Positions 9,251 to 18,282 are shown, numbered from the stretch's first letter. The stretch: DNA of 64,000 nt from Megasphaera micronuciformis F0359 (GCF_000165735.1 NZ_GL538208.1:234682-298681), one strand, 5' to 3'. Numbers and translations are program-made. The notes: generated by a model not told the origin, from the letters alone.

Positions 9251-10171
9251 CTAGGTTAACCCTGATAGGGATCTCATGACTAAATCAATATCTCGGTTTT
9301 CTAGTTCTTGAATGATATGTAAATAGGTCTTTTGGGTCGTTGTCATGCTCGCATGACCCAATCGTCTGGCTACGCTGGCAATGGAAACGCCGGCGAAGAG
9401 TAAGAGGGAGGCATGGGTATGTCTTAGGCCATGAATGGATATAACGGGTATGTTTTGGGCCTTGCAATGGCGAGCTAATATACTGTTTACCGTAGAGTTA
9501 AAGACACGGCCTCGAATAAAAATCGGTTCGTCTTCAGGTAGGCCCTTGATTAGTTCGGAAAATTGGATGATAGTTTGCCAATCAAGTTGTATTTTCCGCA
9601 CAGATGACTTGTTCTTCGTCGGCATGAACCCTCCCTTCCCTTTATAATCCCACGTCCGCTCCACCGACAAGGACTGTCTGGCAAAATCAAAGTCTTTAGG
9701 CGTTAAGGCCAGGGCTTCAGAAAATCGCATACCTGTTTTGGCAATTAATAGAATCAGCCAGTCCCAATTGATTTTCGGCGGTAGTTTCAAGGATGAAAGC
9801 AAGGTGTGAAGCTCGAATTGGTTTAAGTACTTAATCTTCTTCGCCCTAGGTGTCTTCCCTTTTATAATAGCCTTACGAGTCGGATCGCGTTCAATCATGC
9901 CATCGTCAACAGCATCTAAGATGGCAGCTTTTAGCTGATGATGAAAATCCATAGTCGTTTGTCGTTCATGAACAGCTGCATAATCGTTTAATAATTTTTG
10001 ATAGGTTATGCGATTTAAATCACATAATGATAATTGAGGCACCAGTTTTTTCAACCATACTAGTGTAATCTCGTATTTTTTCATGGTTACATCTCGAATG
10101 GCCCCTTCTTTATAAATACGTATCCACCTTTCATAATATTTATAAAAAAGCTCACTTCCCTTTTCATTCAT
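9251..10171 (-). CDS. tyrosine recombinase / integrase, probable hsdS invertase
   Basis: A 306-residue phage-type integrase. An N-terminal SAM-like DNA-binding region (residues about 10-110) precedes the catalytic domain with Arg in KTGMRFSEAL, the HGLRHTH box, the LGHAS segment and the nucleophile Tyr in QKTYLHI. It lies between the two converging hsdS copies and inside the invertible 8742-10703 segment, the arrangement seen for recombinases that shuffle hsdS genes in pneumococci and Bacteroides. The most likely job is inverting DNA between the hsdS repeats rather than mobilising an element. It has its own start on the reverse strand, preceded by AAGGAGA about seven bases upstream. Confidence 0.9.
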   Translation of the reverse strand: MNEKGSELFYKYYERWIRIYKEGAIRDVTMKKYEITLVWLKKLVPQLSLCDLNRITYQKLLNDYAAVHERQTTMDFHHQLKAAILDAVDDGMIERDPTRKAIIKGKTPRAKKIKYLNQFELHTLLSSLKLPPKINWDWLILLIAKTGMRFSEALALTPKDFDFARQSLSVERTWDYKGKGGFMPTKNKSSVRKIQLDWQTIIQFSELIKGLPEDEPIFIRGRVFNSTVNSILARHCKAQNIPVISIHGLRHTHASLLLFAGVSIASVARRLGHASMTTTQKTYLHIIQELENRDIDLVMRSLSGLT

Positions 10172-10217
10172 ATTTATGTTCTCCTTCCTTTAGCAAATTT
10201 ACAGCATATATTTGTGC

Positions 10218-10246
10218 AGAAATGACTCTTCCTGATGAAGGGTGAT
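10218..10246 (-). repeat. inner inverted repeat, right copy
   Basis: Reverse-complement partner of 9211-9239, 26 of 29 positions identical. It encodes ITLHQEESF in the silent cassette. Confidence 0.8.
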
Positions 10247-10703
10247 ATCATCTGTCATGCACTTTAATAAATAACCAATTTTCTGTTGTTCTTGTACTGA
10301 TGGGACGGCTACATACTGATTCAAAAAGTCCTCAACAACTAATTCATTCATCATCGTTCCCTTTTTAGTTGAATATACTAACTTTTTTTGCATAATGGGT
10401 TCATAGTTTATATATTCTTTCCAGAAATTTAATTCCATATCTATTAAGGGGCGTAAAACAGTAAAGCGAGGCGACATAATTCCATTTCCAACATCATTCA
10501 TCACAAATCTACCAAATTTAAAATCCTTGTTTTCGTGACCTTCAAAAGCAATATCTCCGACTCTTAAAACTTTATAGTTATCTAATGATTCAGTACTAGC
10601 ACCATTTCCAGACTCACTATAAATCATTCTTGAAATAGAAATAGTTTTATTGAAAGGGAATTGTCCATCATTACGTTCTAAATTTTTTTGGAATAGAGAT
10701 CTA

Positions 10704-10723
10704 AACTTACGCTGTTCCCAAGG
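10704..10723 (-). repeat. outer inverted repeat, right copy (hsdS inversion site)
   Basis: Exact reverse complement of 8722-8741. Recombination between the two would flip about 2.0 kb including the integrase gene. Confidence 0.9.
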
Positions 10724-10764
10724 ATATGTAGAAAGCAAGAGCTCTATACTTGTTATACAACTGA

Positions 10765-10800
10765 AAAAATTCCGGTCGGATTCAATCTGACCGGAATTTT
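10765..10800 (+). terminator. terminator at the right end of the hsd inversion region
   Basis: AAAATTCCGGTC... pairs with ...GACCGGAATTTT and is followed by TC-rich sequence. It lies outside the invertible segment, so it would end rightward transcription in both orientations. Confidence 0.75.
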
Positions 10801-10885
10801 CTATTGCTCGTTATTTCCTCTTCCTCCCTTAGCAATTTCTACTCACATCATTCATTGTTTTCACGCGACTCAACATCCACCTGTA

Positions 10886-11641
10886 TTAAGCAAAGGGAAG
10901 ACATCGTTTCAGGTGGTCTGCCGGGATTTGCACGTAGCGGTCTTCCTTGTCCAGGACTTCGATCATGCCGTTGTTCCAGAAGGTGGAGAGGCGGAGCTTT
11001 CTGCCGCTTTCCAGGCAGAAGGTAATGTTTTTGATATACGAGGTCAGACCGTAGGGCAAGGTCATGTTACAGGCTCCCGTAAATTCGCAGGCTGCTTCTT
11101 CAAAGGTTTGTTCTTCAATGAGGCAGTCGACGACGGTGTCTCCTTGTAGTCCTGCAAAGAGTTCTTTGGCCAGGTATTCTTGTTCCAGTTCTTCTTCGGA
11201 GGCTCCGTAGTAGTGAGTCGGAATGGAGTCTTTGCCCATGTAGACGGTTGATGATTCGGTGAAGTCGATTTCAAATTTTCCTTTGTCCGTCACAAGGACT
11301 ATGGGACAGAGGTACCAGTTCATAATGAGGTTAACGTGGTCGACTCCGCATAGACAGGCATCGACGTCGATGGAGGTTTTATTTTCCGGATGGCGTTTGT
11401 GCGTGCAAAAATGGGATATGGAGTAACCGTCTATGGGGCCGACGCCGAAGCCCACAGTGGTGATTTCTTCAATAGTTGCGCCCATGAGGCCCAAGTGATG
11501 ACAGTATTTTTTAAAAATGTCGGCCTCTTGAATAACCGGAGCCGCCCACTCATATTTCGAAAATTCCCTGCTCATAAAACCTTGTGCACCTTCTCTCAGT
11601 CGTAGGTTGTGTTCGTTAATAAACCGTTGCATATCGTCCAT
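10886..11641 (-). CDS. hypothetical protein, about 251 aa
   Basis: I do not recognise a family. The protein is soluble and acidic, with eight or nine Cys residues and several His (HFCTHKRHP, CLCGVDH) that could suggest a metal site, though no standard motif appears. The C-terminal third has alternating beta-type segments (ITFCLESGRKLRLSTFW, MIEVLDKEDRYVQI). Codon use resembles the chromosome rather than the AT-rich island, so it may mark the island's right boundary. It is divergent from the malic enzyme gene, sharing a 270-base gap. The predicted start ATGGACGAT follows a weak AAAGGAAG site. Confidence 0.65.
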   Translation of the reverse strand: MDDMQRFINEHNLRLREGAQGFMSREFSKYEWAAPVIQEADIFKKYCHHLGLMGATIEEITTVGFGVGPIDGYSISHFCTHKRHPENKTSIDVDACLCGVDHVNLIMNWYLCPIVLVTDKGKFEIDFTESSTVYMGKDSIPTHYYGASEEELEQEYLAKELFAGLQGDTVVDCLIEEQTFEEAACEFTGACNMTLPYGLTSYIKNITFCLESGRKLRLSTFWNNGMIEVLDKEDRYVQIPADHLKRCLPFA

Positions 11642-11845
11642 GTCGGCACTTCCTTTGTAAAAGTAGTACGTACTAAACGAATTTTTGTAATTTCATCATA
11701 ACATAATAATTTTTAAAGAACAAACAAATTAGCAACTAATGAGTTAAAGTATATTGCATGCAAGGTATTAAAAATCTTAAAGTTGGGGTTTTTATGCTTT
11801 GCATGGGGGCTCTTTGGCATATGCTTGCCTTAGAATTATTCGGGC

Positions 11846-11856
11846 TGTGATATAAT
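11846..11856 (+). promoter_or_regulatory. extended -10 promoter of the malic enzyme gene
   Basis: TGTGATATAAT contains TG-A-TATAAT, an extended -10 element, about 55 bases before the coding start. A TTGCCT upstream is spaced at about 20 bases, longer than ideal. Confidence 0.55.
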
Positions 11857-11912
11857 AGTTACTACATGTCAGATCTGATGGTTGTATGGTGTTTCGGTTA
11901 GGGGGATAAATG

Positions 11913-13541
11913 ATGAAGACAGGCTATGATTTATTAAATGATCCGTTTTTGAATAAGGGCACGGCGTTTACCATTGAAGAACGTATAGAAAACGGGTTGG
12001 TCGGGTTGTTACCGCCTCATGTACAGACTCTTGAAGAGCAGGCCAGGCAAGCGTACGAACATATTTGCCGCAAGGATGCGGGTATTGAAAAGCGGCGTTT
12101 TCTCATGCAGTTGTTTGATACGAATCGCACCTTGTTCTATAAGGTGTTCAGCGAACACGTAGTCGAATTCATGCCTATTGTGTACGATCCGGTTATTGCC
12201 GAAAATATTGAAGAATACAGTGAACTTTTTGTAAATCCGCAAAATGCTGTCTTTTTGTCTGTCGACGAACCGTCGCAAATTGAAGAGTCCTTGAGAAGCG
12301 GAGCAGAGGGCAAAGATATTCGTCTCATTGTCGTATCCGATGCGGAAGAAATCCTCGGTATCGGTGACTGGGGTACGAACGGTGTCGACATTTCCGTCGG
12401 TAAGCTTATGGTGTACACGGCTGCCGCCGGCATTAATCCCGAACAGGTTTTGCCGGTTATCCTCGATTGCGGTACCAATCGTCAGTCCCTTTTAGATAAT
12501 CCGCTGTATCTGGGAAATCATCAAAAGCGTGTAACAGGGCATGATTACGATGTATTTTTAAATACTTTTGTGGAAACGGCGGAACGACTCTTTCCGAAAT
12601 TGTACTTACATTTTGAAGACTTCGGCAGAGACCATGCGGCGGCTTTATTACAAAAATATAATAAGACCTATCCCGTATTTAACGATGATATTCAAGGGAC
12701 GGGGATTATTACGCTCGCCGGTATTTTGGGAGGTCTCGATATTTCTCAAGAAAAGCTAACGGACCAGGTGTACATGTGTTTCGGTGCCGGTACAGCCGGT
12801 TGCGGTATTGCTCACCGCGTCTATGCAGAAATGGTAGAACAGGGTCTTTCCCCGGAAGAGGCAAAAAAACGTTTTTATCTTGTCGATAAGCAGGGCCTTC
12901 TTTTTGACGATACGCCGAATCTTACGCCGGAACAACGAGAGTTTACTCGTAAGCGCGATGAGTTTTCTAATGCCCATGAATTGACGAATTTGGAAGCTGC
13001 AGTTAAGGCGGTGAACCCGACGATTCTTGTGGGTACGTCGACAGTTCCCGGGGCCTTTACGGAAGGTGTTGTTCGCCATATGGCAAAAACGACGAAACGT
13101 CCTTTCATCTTCCCGTTGAGCAACCCGACAAAGCTGGCAGAAGCCAAGGCGGCAGATCTCATTGAATGGACAGAAGGTCGCGGCCTTATTGCTACGGGTA
13201 TTCCTGCCGAACCGGTTATGTATAAGGGGATTATGTATTATATCGGACAAGCTAATAACGCCCTCATTTATCCCGGCTTGGGTTTGGGTGTCATGGCAGC
13301 AGAGGCCAAGCTGTTGACGGATGAAATGATTTCCGCAGCCGCTCATGCATTGGGAGGAATCATAGATGTAACGCAACCCGGGGCAGCCACCTTGCCGCCG
13401 GTAGATAAACTCACGGAGTTTTCCCATACTGTGGCCGTAGCGGTAGCAAAAGAAGCCGTACGGACAGGGCAGAGTGATTTGAGCGAAGAAGAGGCTTTGC
13501 AAAACGTGGATGCTTTGAAATGGGTCCCTGAATACAAATAA
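11913..13541 (+). CDS. NAD-dependent malic enzyme or malolactic enzyme
   Basis: About 542 residues, cytoplasmic. The sequence shows the N-terminal malic domain with MPIVYDP (catalytic Tyr region), the metal-binding stretch FEDFGRDHA and FNDDIQGTG, then the Rossmann motif [17 protein letters not shown], and the late SNPT motif. Malic enzymes oxidatively decarboxylate L-malate to pyruvate and CO2; the close malolactic enzymes give L-lactate, and motif reading does not separate them. The opening [16 protein letters not shown] resembles both groups. ATG 11913 is preferred over ATG 11910 because its spacing from GGGGG is seven bases rather than four. With fumarase at 56.3 kb it fits C4-acid or lactate-linked metabolism. 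A shared terminator separates it from the convergent gene. Confidence 0.88.
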   Translation: MKTGYDLLNDPFLNKGTAFTIEERIENGLVGLLPPHVQTLEEQARQAYEHICRKDAGIEKRRFLMQLFDTNRTLFYKVFSEHVVEFMPIVYDPVIAENIEEYSELFVNPQNAVFLSVDEPSQIEESLRSGAEGKDIRLIVVSDAEEILGIGDWGTNGVDISVGKLMVYTAAAGINPEQVLPVILDCGTNRQSLLDNPLYLGNHQKRVTGHDYDVFLNTFVETAERLFPKLYLHFEDFGRDHAAALLQKYNKTYPVFNDDIQGTGIITLAGILGGLDISQEKLTDQVYMCFGAGTAGCGIAHRVYAEMVEQGLSPEEAKKRFYLVDKQGLLFDDTPNLTPEQREFTRKRDEFSNAHELTNLEAAVKAVNPTILVGTSTVPGAFTEGVVRHMAKTTKRPFIFPLSNPTKLAEAKAADLIEWTEGRGLIATGIPAEPVMYKGIMYYIGQANNALIYPGLGLGVMAAEAKLLTDEMISAAAHALGGIIDVTQPGAATLPPVDKLTEFSHTVAVAVAKEAVRTGQSDLSEEEALQNVDALKWVPEYK

Positions 13542-13553
13542 AAGCACGTAAGT

Positions 13554-13584
13554 AAAAGAGGCATCTCATTGAGATGCCTCTTTT
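13554..13584. terminator. bidirectional terminator between convergent genes
   Basis: AAAAGAGGCATCTCA and its near-perfect complement around a TT centre, with A and T runs on the two sides. It can serve the malic enzyme gene and the reverse-strand membrane protein gene. Confidence 0.9.
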
Positions 13585-13596
13585 ATGTGAAGATTC

Positions 13597-15135
13597 TTAT
13601 TTGTAGAATATGTCAAAGCTCAGACTCGTCGACGTAGTGTCGTTATGGTATTGGGTAATGACGATCAGGTAGTCGTCGGTATTCAAGGTAACGGCTGTAT
13701 TTTCATCGCCCGCCGAAATTTGTTCTTCTATGATTTCCGGTATGTTGTATGTCCGCAATTGCCCGTCAGGCAAGGTAACCGTCAGGTTCTTGCCCGATTC
13801 GTCCAAGGCCAGTGTGTAGTCGCCGAAGGTACGAGAAGCTTTGCGAGTCTGCTTGTTGAAGAAAAAGACGTTGTTTAAATTTGCCTCCGCATACGACGCA
13901 ATATGATAGGAAATAGCGGATTCTCGTCGCGGCGTCAGGTTGGTTACCTTGCCTTTTTTGTCACCGGTCGGAGTATGACCGGCGGTATAAGATTCGTCTT
14001 CCGATTCGCTCTGAGTCGATTCGGCATCCTTATCGAACTGGCTGCTTATGGAGAAATGAGGGATATAGGTATCTTCTTCGTGAGTGTAGGTGACGAAACG
14101 GATGAAAGAGGTGTAACCTACGAGGGGCATGAACATAATGAGCCCCATGATAAGGGCAAGGAGTTTCGTGTGTGCCCCCGGCCCTGTTTTACGAATGAGA
14201 AGGTAAAGGTTGTGAATCAGAAAGGCACCGTTAAAGAGGATAATGTAAACGGCCCCCAGGATAAGAGATGAATCGACATAGACTCGCTTAACGGTAAGGA
14301 TAAGGCAAAGGGCCGTAAGGGCCGAGAAGAGGATGAGTATGAGGGGATGTTCGGGAATGGTTGCTTTAATGCGAAAGCCGGCTAAAAAGAATAGATAGTA
14401 TAAGGTAACGTAAGGATAGTAGGTATACAAAAAGCGAGCATCAGGTCGCACGTCGATAAGGATTAAAAACAGATAAATGACGGCTAGGGTTCCCGAAAAG
14501 ACGGTGAACTTAGGCACGACGGTCTTAAAAATAAAGGTGTAGAGTTTGCCCGGTTCGGAGGGTACTGATTCATACGAAAAGAGGACGATGAAGAAGACCA
14601 GGGTCCACAAGGTGGGGGTGAGATGACCGGTAATGAAGGTAATAGGGAGGCTTTCGGGAAAAATGAGGGCGACAAATAAAAGGATGACGGATAGCAGAGT
14701 GTTGATGAGTATGGCTACGGCACCTGCTTTGATGAATTGCAGAAAGCGTCCGTAAAAAGCCGAAGTCGGGTTATTCGTAGCATCCAGGGTCAAGTATCGC
14801 AAGACGGTGACAAAGAGCCAGAGAGCCGCTAAGTTCAGGCATAAGGCGGAAACGCCCGTATTATCCAGAGCTACAGCTGCAGCGTAGGCGATGGCCGAAA
14901 TAACGGCGGCAAGTACCGTGGCAATAGTTCTGAAACGGTTATTGCGTAGAACATAGGTCTGTATAAGAAGGGCGGGACCGCATAAGAGAATGAGTGCTGA
15001 ACGAACGTAGGGTTCCGTCGTAGGGATGTTGGAAATGAATCCTGAAAATAAAAGGATCAGTATATACAGCAAAGGGTCCTGTTTAAACAGTTGATACAGG
15101 TGAGAACCCGCTTTTTGAAGTTTAGCTTTTAACAT
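13597..15135 (-). CDS. multi-pass membrane protein, DUF4153-like
   Basis: A 512-residue integral membrane protein. About 12 hydrophobic segments span residues 25-375, in a pattern that reminds me of DUF4153 proteins, although I cannot confirm the family. After the last helix there is a hydrophilic Ser/Glu/Asp-rich linker (residues about 385-410) and a C-terminal soluble domain of about 110 residues with beta-type strands (RKASRTFGDYTLALDESG). The soluble part is probably extracytoplasmic. No function is known. It converges on malic enzyme and is divergent from the exported-protein gene at 15285. Confidence 0.65.
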   Translation of the reverse strand: MLKAKLQKAGSHLYQLFKQDPLLYILILLFSGFISNIPTTEPYVRSALILLCGPALLIQTYVLRNNRFRTIATVLAAVISAIAYAAAVALDNTGVSALCLNLAALWLFVTVLRYLTLDATNNPTSAFYGRFLQFIKAGAVAILINTLLSVILLFVALIFPESLPITFITGHLTPTLWTLVFFIVLFSYESVPSEPGKLYTFIFKTVVPKFTVFSGTLAVIYLFLILIDVRPDARFLYTYYPYVTLYYLFFLAGFRIKATIPEHPLILILFSALTALCLILTVKRVYVDSSLILGAVYIILFNGAFLIHNLYLLIRKTGPGAHTKLLALIMGLIMFMPLVGYTSFIRFVTYTHEEDTYIPHFSISSQFDKDAESTQSESEDESYTAGHTPTGDKKGKVTNLTPRRESAISYHIASYAEANLNNVFFFNKQTRKASRTFGDYTLALDESGKNLTVTLPDGQLRTYNIPEIIEEQISAGDENTAVTLNTDDYLIVITQYHNDTTSTSLSFDIFYK

Positions 15136-15225
15136 ACGTACCTCCGCAATATATTGGTGATGTTATTATATACTATATCCTGCAGGCAAGGGAATCGGGC
15201 AGATTCGGTCGTTATATCTATAAGG

Positions 15226-15254
15226 GTTTCACAGACTACCGTGTCTTGATATAA
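15226..15254 (+). promoter_or_regulatory. promoter of the exported-protein operon
   Basis: TTCACA and TATAAT separated by 16 bases, about 30 bases before the 15285 start. Confidence 0.6.
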
Positions 15255-15284
15255 TAGAATCATAAGATGCATAGGAGGTATAAG

Positions 15285-15719
15285 ATGAAAAAGAAACTTA
15301 TTGCGGCTATGTTGGCCGTTTCTATCGGTACGGCCTCTTTCGGTGCCGTTCTTCCCGTAGAAGCCATCGGCTTGGGCGGTATGATTAAAGGTGGAGCTAT
15401 CGGCCTTGTCATCGATAAATACGGCAGCTCCATTAACAGCTTTTTGAATAAATTATTGAATCAGAAAAATCTCGGCACTACGTATGCGACGAAGGTGGTT
15501 CCCATTGTCAGTATCGGTAACGGCAGTCGTGTCGGTGCCGCTCAGGTTACGGGACCGACGGCGGAAGTGGATCAGGTAAAGGCCGTAGCCCAGGTAGAGG
15601 GTAGCTTTAATAACATAGCGCGTGTTAAGGGGCTTGTTCCCGTAAACAGTGCCAATCCCGTCGGGGCATCGCGTATTCAGGGCGTAGGCGTTTCGGCGAT
15701 TATCGATTTAAAAATCTAA
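15285..15719 (+). CDS. exported hypothetical protein with signal peptide
   Basis: About 144 residues. The start ATG has an AGGAGG site seven bases upstream and encodes a clear Sec signal peptide (MKKKLIAAMLAVSIGTASFG, then a likely cleavage near VEA). The mature protein opens with a Gly-rich segment GLGGMIKGGAIG and then has Val/Gly-rich alternating strands, ending in SAIIDLKI. There is no lipobox or C-terminal anchor, so a free periplasmic or loosely membrane-bound protein is likely. I do not recognise the family. It is followed 27 bases later by a phosphoribosyltransferase gene. Confidence 0.7.
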   Translation: MKKKLIAAMLAVSIGTASFGAVLPVEAIGLGGMIKGGAIGLVIDKYGSSINSFLNKLLNQKNLGTTYATKVVPIVSIGNGSRVGAAQVTGPTAEVDQVKAVAQVEGSFNNIARVKGLVPVNSANPVGASRIQGVGVSAIIDLKI

Positions 15720-15746
15720 TTTCCTGCGGGAAAAACGAGGTGTATC

Positions 15747-16298
15747 GTGGCTAAAGAATATTATGAACTTCACGTGGCAGGCTGTACGCGACAGTTACCG
15801 ATTTTAAATGTTACGGACAGTCTGGCTATTGCAGGCTTTGTCATTCTCGGTGACACGGAGCTGACCGTCAATACGGCTAAGGAGCTGGCGGCTAAGCTTC
15901 CGGCCGAAGCGGATATGATTATGACAGCCGAAACGAAGGGGATTCCCTTGGCAGCCGAAATGGCCCGGATTCTCGGCATGCCTCACTATATTGTGGCACG
16001 CAAGAGCATTAAGGCTTATATGGAAAATCCCCTTATTGTAGACGATGAATCGATTACGACGAAGGGAAAACAGATCCTCTGCCTTTCCGATGCGGATGTA
16101 GAGCTTATCAAGAATAAGAAAATTGTCATTGTAGATGACGTTATTTCTACGGGCGGTTCTTTGAAGGCTCTGGAAGAGTTGGCTGAAAAGGCCGGTGCCG
16201 AAGTCATCGGCAAGGCGGCTATTTTGGCTGAAGGGGATGCGGGCAAGCGGACGGACATTATTTTTCTGGAAAAGTTGCCCCTTTTTGAAGCCCGTTAG
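15747..16298 (+). CDS. adenine phosphoribosyltransferase-like protein
   Basis: A 183-residue type I phosphoribosyltransferase. The PRPP-binding loop is explicit in KIVIVDDVISTGGSLKAL, with preceding ETKGIPLAAEMA and the flexible-loop region KSIKAYMENPL. The closest family I can name is adenine phosphoribosyltransferase, which makes AMP from adenine and PRPP, but the N-terminus differs from textbook Apt and the base specificity is not proven. A GTG start follows GAGGTG. It lies in a run of five same-strand genes from 15.3 to 18.2 kb with short gaps, likely co-transcribed. Confidence 0.75.
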   Translation: MAKEYYELHVAGCTRQLPILNVTDSLAIAGFVILGDTELTVNTAKELAAKLPAEADMIMTAETKGIPLAAEMARILGMPHYIVARKSIKAYMENPLIVDDESITTKGKQILCLSDADVELIKNKKIVIVDDVISTGGSLKALEELAEKAGAEVIGKAAILAEGDAGKRTDIIFLEKLPLFEAR

Positions 16299-16320
16299 GG
16301 CTTAAGCGGGAAGTGGTACC

Positions 16321-17025
16321 ATGAAAACGCTGACACTTGAAGATATGCGTCAATTAAGCACGATGACGAGGGCTGAACGCCAGGCTCATTCGTGCCGTGA
16401 ATCGCAGCTGGACGGATTGAATCTCGACGGCTTGGATTTATCGGGCCTGGATTTTTCGTGGTCCGACTTTCGCCATGTATCTTTCATCGGGGCTTGTTTG
16501 CAAGATACTGATCTTTCCGATACGCTGTTTACCGATTGCTCTTTGGCCGTCGCCGACTTGTCCGGTGCCGACTTGCACGGAGCGGCCTTGCGAGGTTGCG
16601 ACTTGAATCATGCAGTCATTAAAGGGGCCAACTTATACCGGGCCAACCTGGAAGGTGCTCGATTGGACGCTATTGTAGACGATGAGAAGACTCGGTTTTT
16701 TCGTCTTTATTGTCCCCAAAAGGGACCTTTTTTGGCGTACAAGAAGTGTTTTAACGACCTTCTTGTCACCTTGTTGGTACCTGCCGACGCCAAGCGTACC
16801 TCCGCTACAGGTAAGACCTGTCGCTGTAATAAGGCCAAGGTCCTAAGTATTAAGAGTTTTGACGGAAAGACGTCGTATAAAGAGGCCATGTCCTTGGTGG
16901 ACCCCAAGTTTATTTATCGCGTCGGACAATGGATGGAAGTAAAGAATTTTAATGAAGACCGTTGGTACGATTCGACGACGGGCATTCATTTTTGGTTGAC
17001 GCCGGAAGAGGCGAAGGCTTATTAA
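16321..17025 (+). CDS. pentapeptide-repeat protein
   Basis: A 234-residue protein. Residues about 30-120 are successive A(D/N)LxG-type pentapeptides (LNLDGLDLSGLDF, ADLSGADLHGAALRGCDL, ANLYRANLEGARL), which fold as a right-handed quadrilateral helix. The C-terminal domain (CPQKGPFLAYKKC onwards) has conserved-looking Cys and Trp residues and resembles the DUF5758 tail found on pentapeptide proteins in Firmicutes. No signal peptide. Biochemical function is unknown; some pentapeptide proteins protect gyrase, but nothing points to that here. The next gene starts eight bases downstream. Confidence 0.8.
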   Translation: MKTLTLEDMRQLSTMTRAERQAHSCRESQLDGLNLDGLDLSGLDFSWSDFRHVSFIGACLQDTDLSDTLFTDCSLAVADLSGADLHGAALRGCDLNHAVIKGANLYRANLEGARLDAIVDDEKTRFFRLYCPQKGPFLAYKKCFNDLLVTLLVPADAKRTSATGKTCRCNKAKVLSIKSFDGKTSYKEAMSLVDPKFIYRVGQWMEVKNFNEDRWYDSTTGIHFWLTPEEAKAY

Positions 17026-17033
17026 GGAGAAAT

Positions 17034-17438
17034 ATGCATATTATTGCGGCAGTAGATGACAGTATGGGACTCTTGTTCAACAACAGGCGACAGAGTAAAG
17101 ACAGCGAAGTGATCAGGCGTATCATAAAAGAATACGGGACGAATTTGTACATTCACCCCTTTTCTGCCGATTTATTTGAAGGTTCGGAAGCGGTTCTTAC
17201 GTGCGACGAGAATTTTCTTGAAAAGGCCGGCGAAGATGCGTATTGTTTTGTTGAAAATGTATCTGTAAAGTCTTTTGTCGATTCGGTTCAATCTGTTGTT
17301 TTATATAAGTGGAACCGTGCTTACCCGGGTGACTTTTTCTTTGATTTGCCCTTAGAAGGGGTATTTACCGTAACGAAGCAAACGGATTTTATCGGCACGT
17401 CTCACGATGATATTACGCAAGAGGTATATACGAGATGA
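17034..17438 (+). CDS. conserved hypothetical protein, DHFR-like start
   Basis: About 134 residues, starting MHIIAAVDDSMGLLFNNRRQ after GGAG. The opening resembles the first strand of dihydrofolate reductase-like folds, and similar small proteins in Firmicutes have been labelled ribonuclease Z without support. Later parts (CDENFLEKAGEDAYCFVEN) look like a conserved core, but catalytic residues for either activity are not visible. The stop overlaps the next start (ATGA), so it is translationally coupled to the nuclease lipoprotein. Confidence 0.65.
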   Translation: MHIIAAVDDSMGLLFNNRRQSKDSEVIRRIIKEYGTNLYIHPFSADLFEGSEAVLTCDENFLEKAGEDAYCFVENVSVKSFVDSVQSVVLYKWNRAYPGDFFFDLPLEGVFTVTKQTDFIGTSHDDITQEVYTR

Positions 17439-18178
17439 TAAAGAAAAAACTTACGGCCTTATTGGCGACCCTACTGGTAATGGTATCATTAGCCGGGTGC
17501 GGCTCTAATCCGGTCGAACCGAAGGCGGAAAAGGCGGTACCTGCAGCCGCTGTTTCGGCACAAAACGAGTCGGGGCGCAATGTTGTCGACCTGTCGACCT
17601 TGCCGCCTTTTAGCGGGAAGCCCTATGTGGTCATTAACAACAATGAGCCGTCTTTTTCCCAAGAGGATATGAAGACGACATCTGTCGAGCGATACAGTGA
17701 TCTCGATCCGTTGGGGCGGTGCGGTCCGGCCTTTGCCGATATCGGCGAAGATTTGATGCCTACGCAAAAACGCGGTCCTATCGGTTCCGTCAAACCCAGC
17801 GGTTGGCAAACGGTTAAATATGATAACGTAGACGGAAAATACTTATATAACCGCTGTCACCTTATCGGTTATCAGTTGACGGCGGAAAATGCAAACCCGA
17901 AGAATCTCATTACAGGTACGCGCTATTTGAACGTGCAAGGCATGCTTCCTTTTGAAAATATGGTTCATGACTATATTAAGGAAACGCACAATCACGTGCT
18001 TTATCGGGTAACGCCCGTCTTTGAAGGAAAGAATTTGGTGGCAAGGGGAGTGCAAATGGAAGCACTCTCTGTAGAAGATAACGGAAAGGGAATCAAATTT
18101 AACGTTTTTGTTTATAATAATCAGCCCGGTATCGAAATCGATTATGCCACGGGCAAAAGTCATCGAATATCAGTATAG
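17435..18178 (+). CDS. DNA/RNA non-specific endonuclease, lipoprotein
   Basis: A 247-residue EndA/NucA-type nuclease. The N-terminus is a lipoprotein signal with lipobox LAGC (Cys 22), so the enzyme should be anchored in the envelope. The catalytic region is NRCHLIGYQLTAENANPKN, a DRGH-type variant found in Firmicutes DNA-entry nucleases, followed by TGTRYLN. Such nucleases degrade extracellular DNA and in some species process DNA during uptake. No competence genes are nearby, so the role stays open. It overlaps the preceding gene by four bases. Confidence 0.85.
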   Translation: MIKKKLTALLATLLVMVSLAGCGSNPVEPKAEKAVPAAAVSAQNESGRNVVDLSTLPPFSGKPYVVINNNEPSFSQEDMKTTSVERYSDLDPLGRCGPAFADIGEDLMPTQKRGPIGSVKPSGWQTVKYDNVDGKYLYNRCHLIGYQLTAENANPKNLITGTRYLNVQGMLPFENMVHDYIKETHNHVLYRVTPVFEGKNLVARGVQMEALSVEDNGKGIKFNVFVYNNQPGIEIDYATGKSHRISV

Positions 18179-18186
18179 CAGCGGCT

Positions 18187-18215
18187 TTGCAAGGCATTCT
18201 TATTCTCTGTATAAT
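18187..18215 (+). promoter_or_regulatory. promoter upstream of the 18283 gene
   Basis: TTGCAA and TATAAT separated by exactly 17 bases, about 70 bases before the coding start. Confidence 0.65.
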
Positions 18216-18282
18216 GAAATTAAAGAAACTATGTTCGTATCTTCGGATTCGGTCTGTGTTGTTCGGAACGGAGTGATGACAG

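Larger units (their letters stand above)
10199..10738 (-). pseudogene. silent hsdS cassette (alternative recognition domain)
   Basis: A reverse-strand frame holding a second, unrelated target-recognition domain between the same two conserved blocks: PWEQRKF at its start and QEQQKIGYLLKCMTDDITLH at its end. It lacks the normal HsdS N-terminus and has only a TTG as possible start with no good ribosome site, so it looks unexpressed in this orientation. Inversion across the outer repeats would place it in frame after the first 17 codons of the expressed gene. It continues about 10 residues beyond LHQ, so the inverted form would have a slightly longer tail than the current HsdS. Confidence 0.8.

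Noticed and set aside
9251-10171. Prophage or integrative element integrase
   Set aside because: No attachment-site duplication, tRNA target or phage/conjugation genes flank it; its place between inverted hsdS copies points to a local invertase.
12756-13547. A 263-residue reverse-strand frame within the malic enzyme gene
   Set aside because: It lies wholly opposite a clearly conserved enzyme and shows no motif or ribosome site.
17034-17438. Ribonuclease Z assignment
   Set aside because: No metallo-beta-lactamase HxHxDH motif is present and the protein is far too short.
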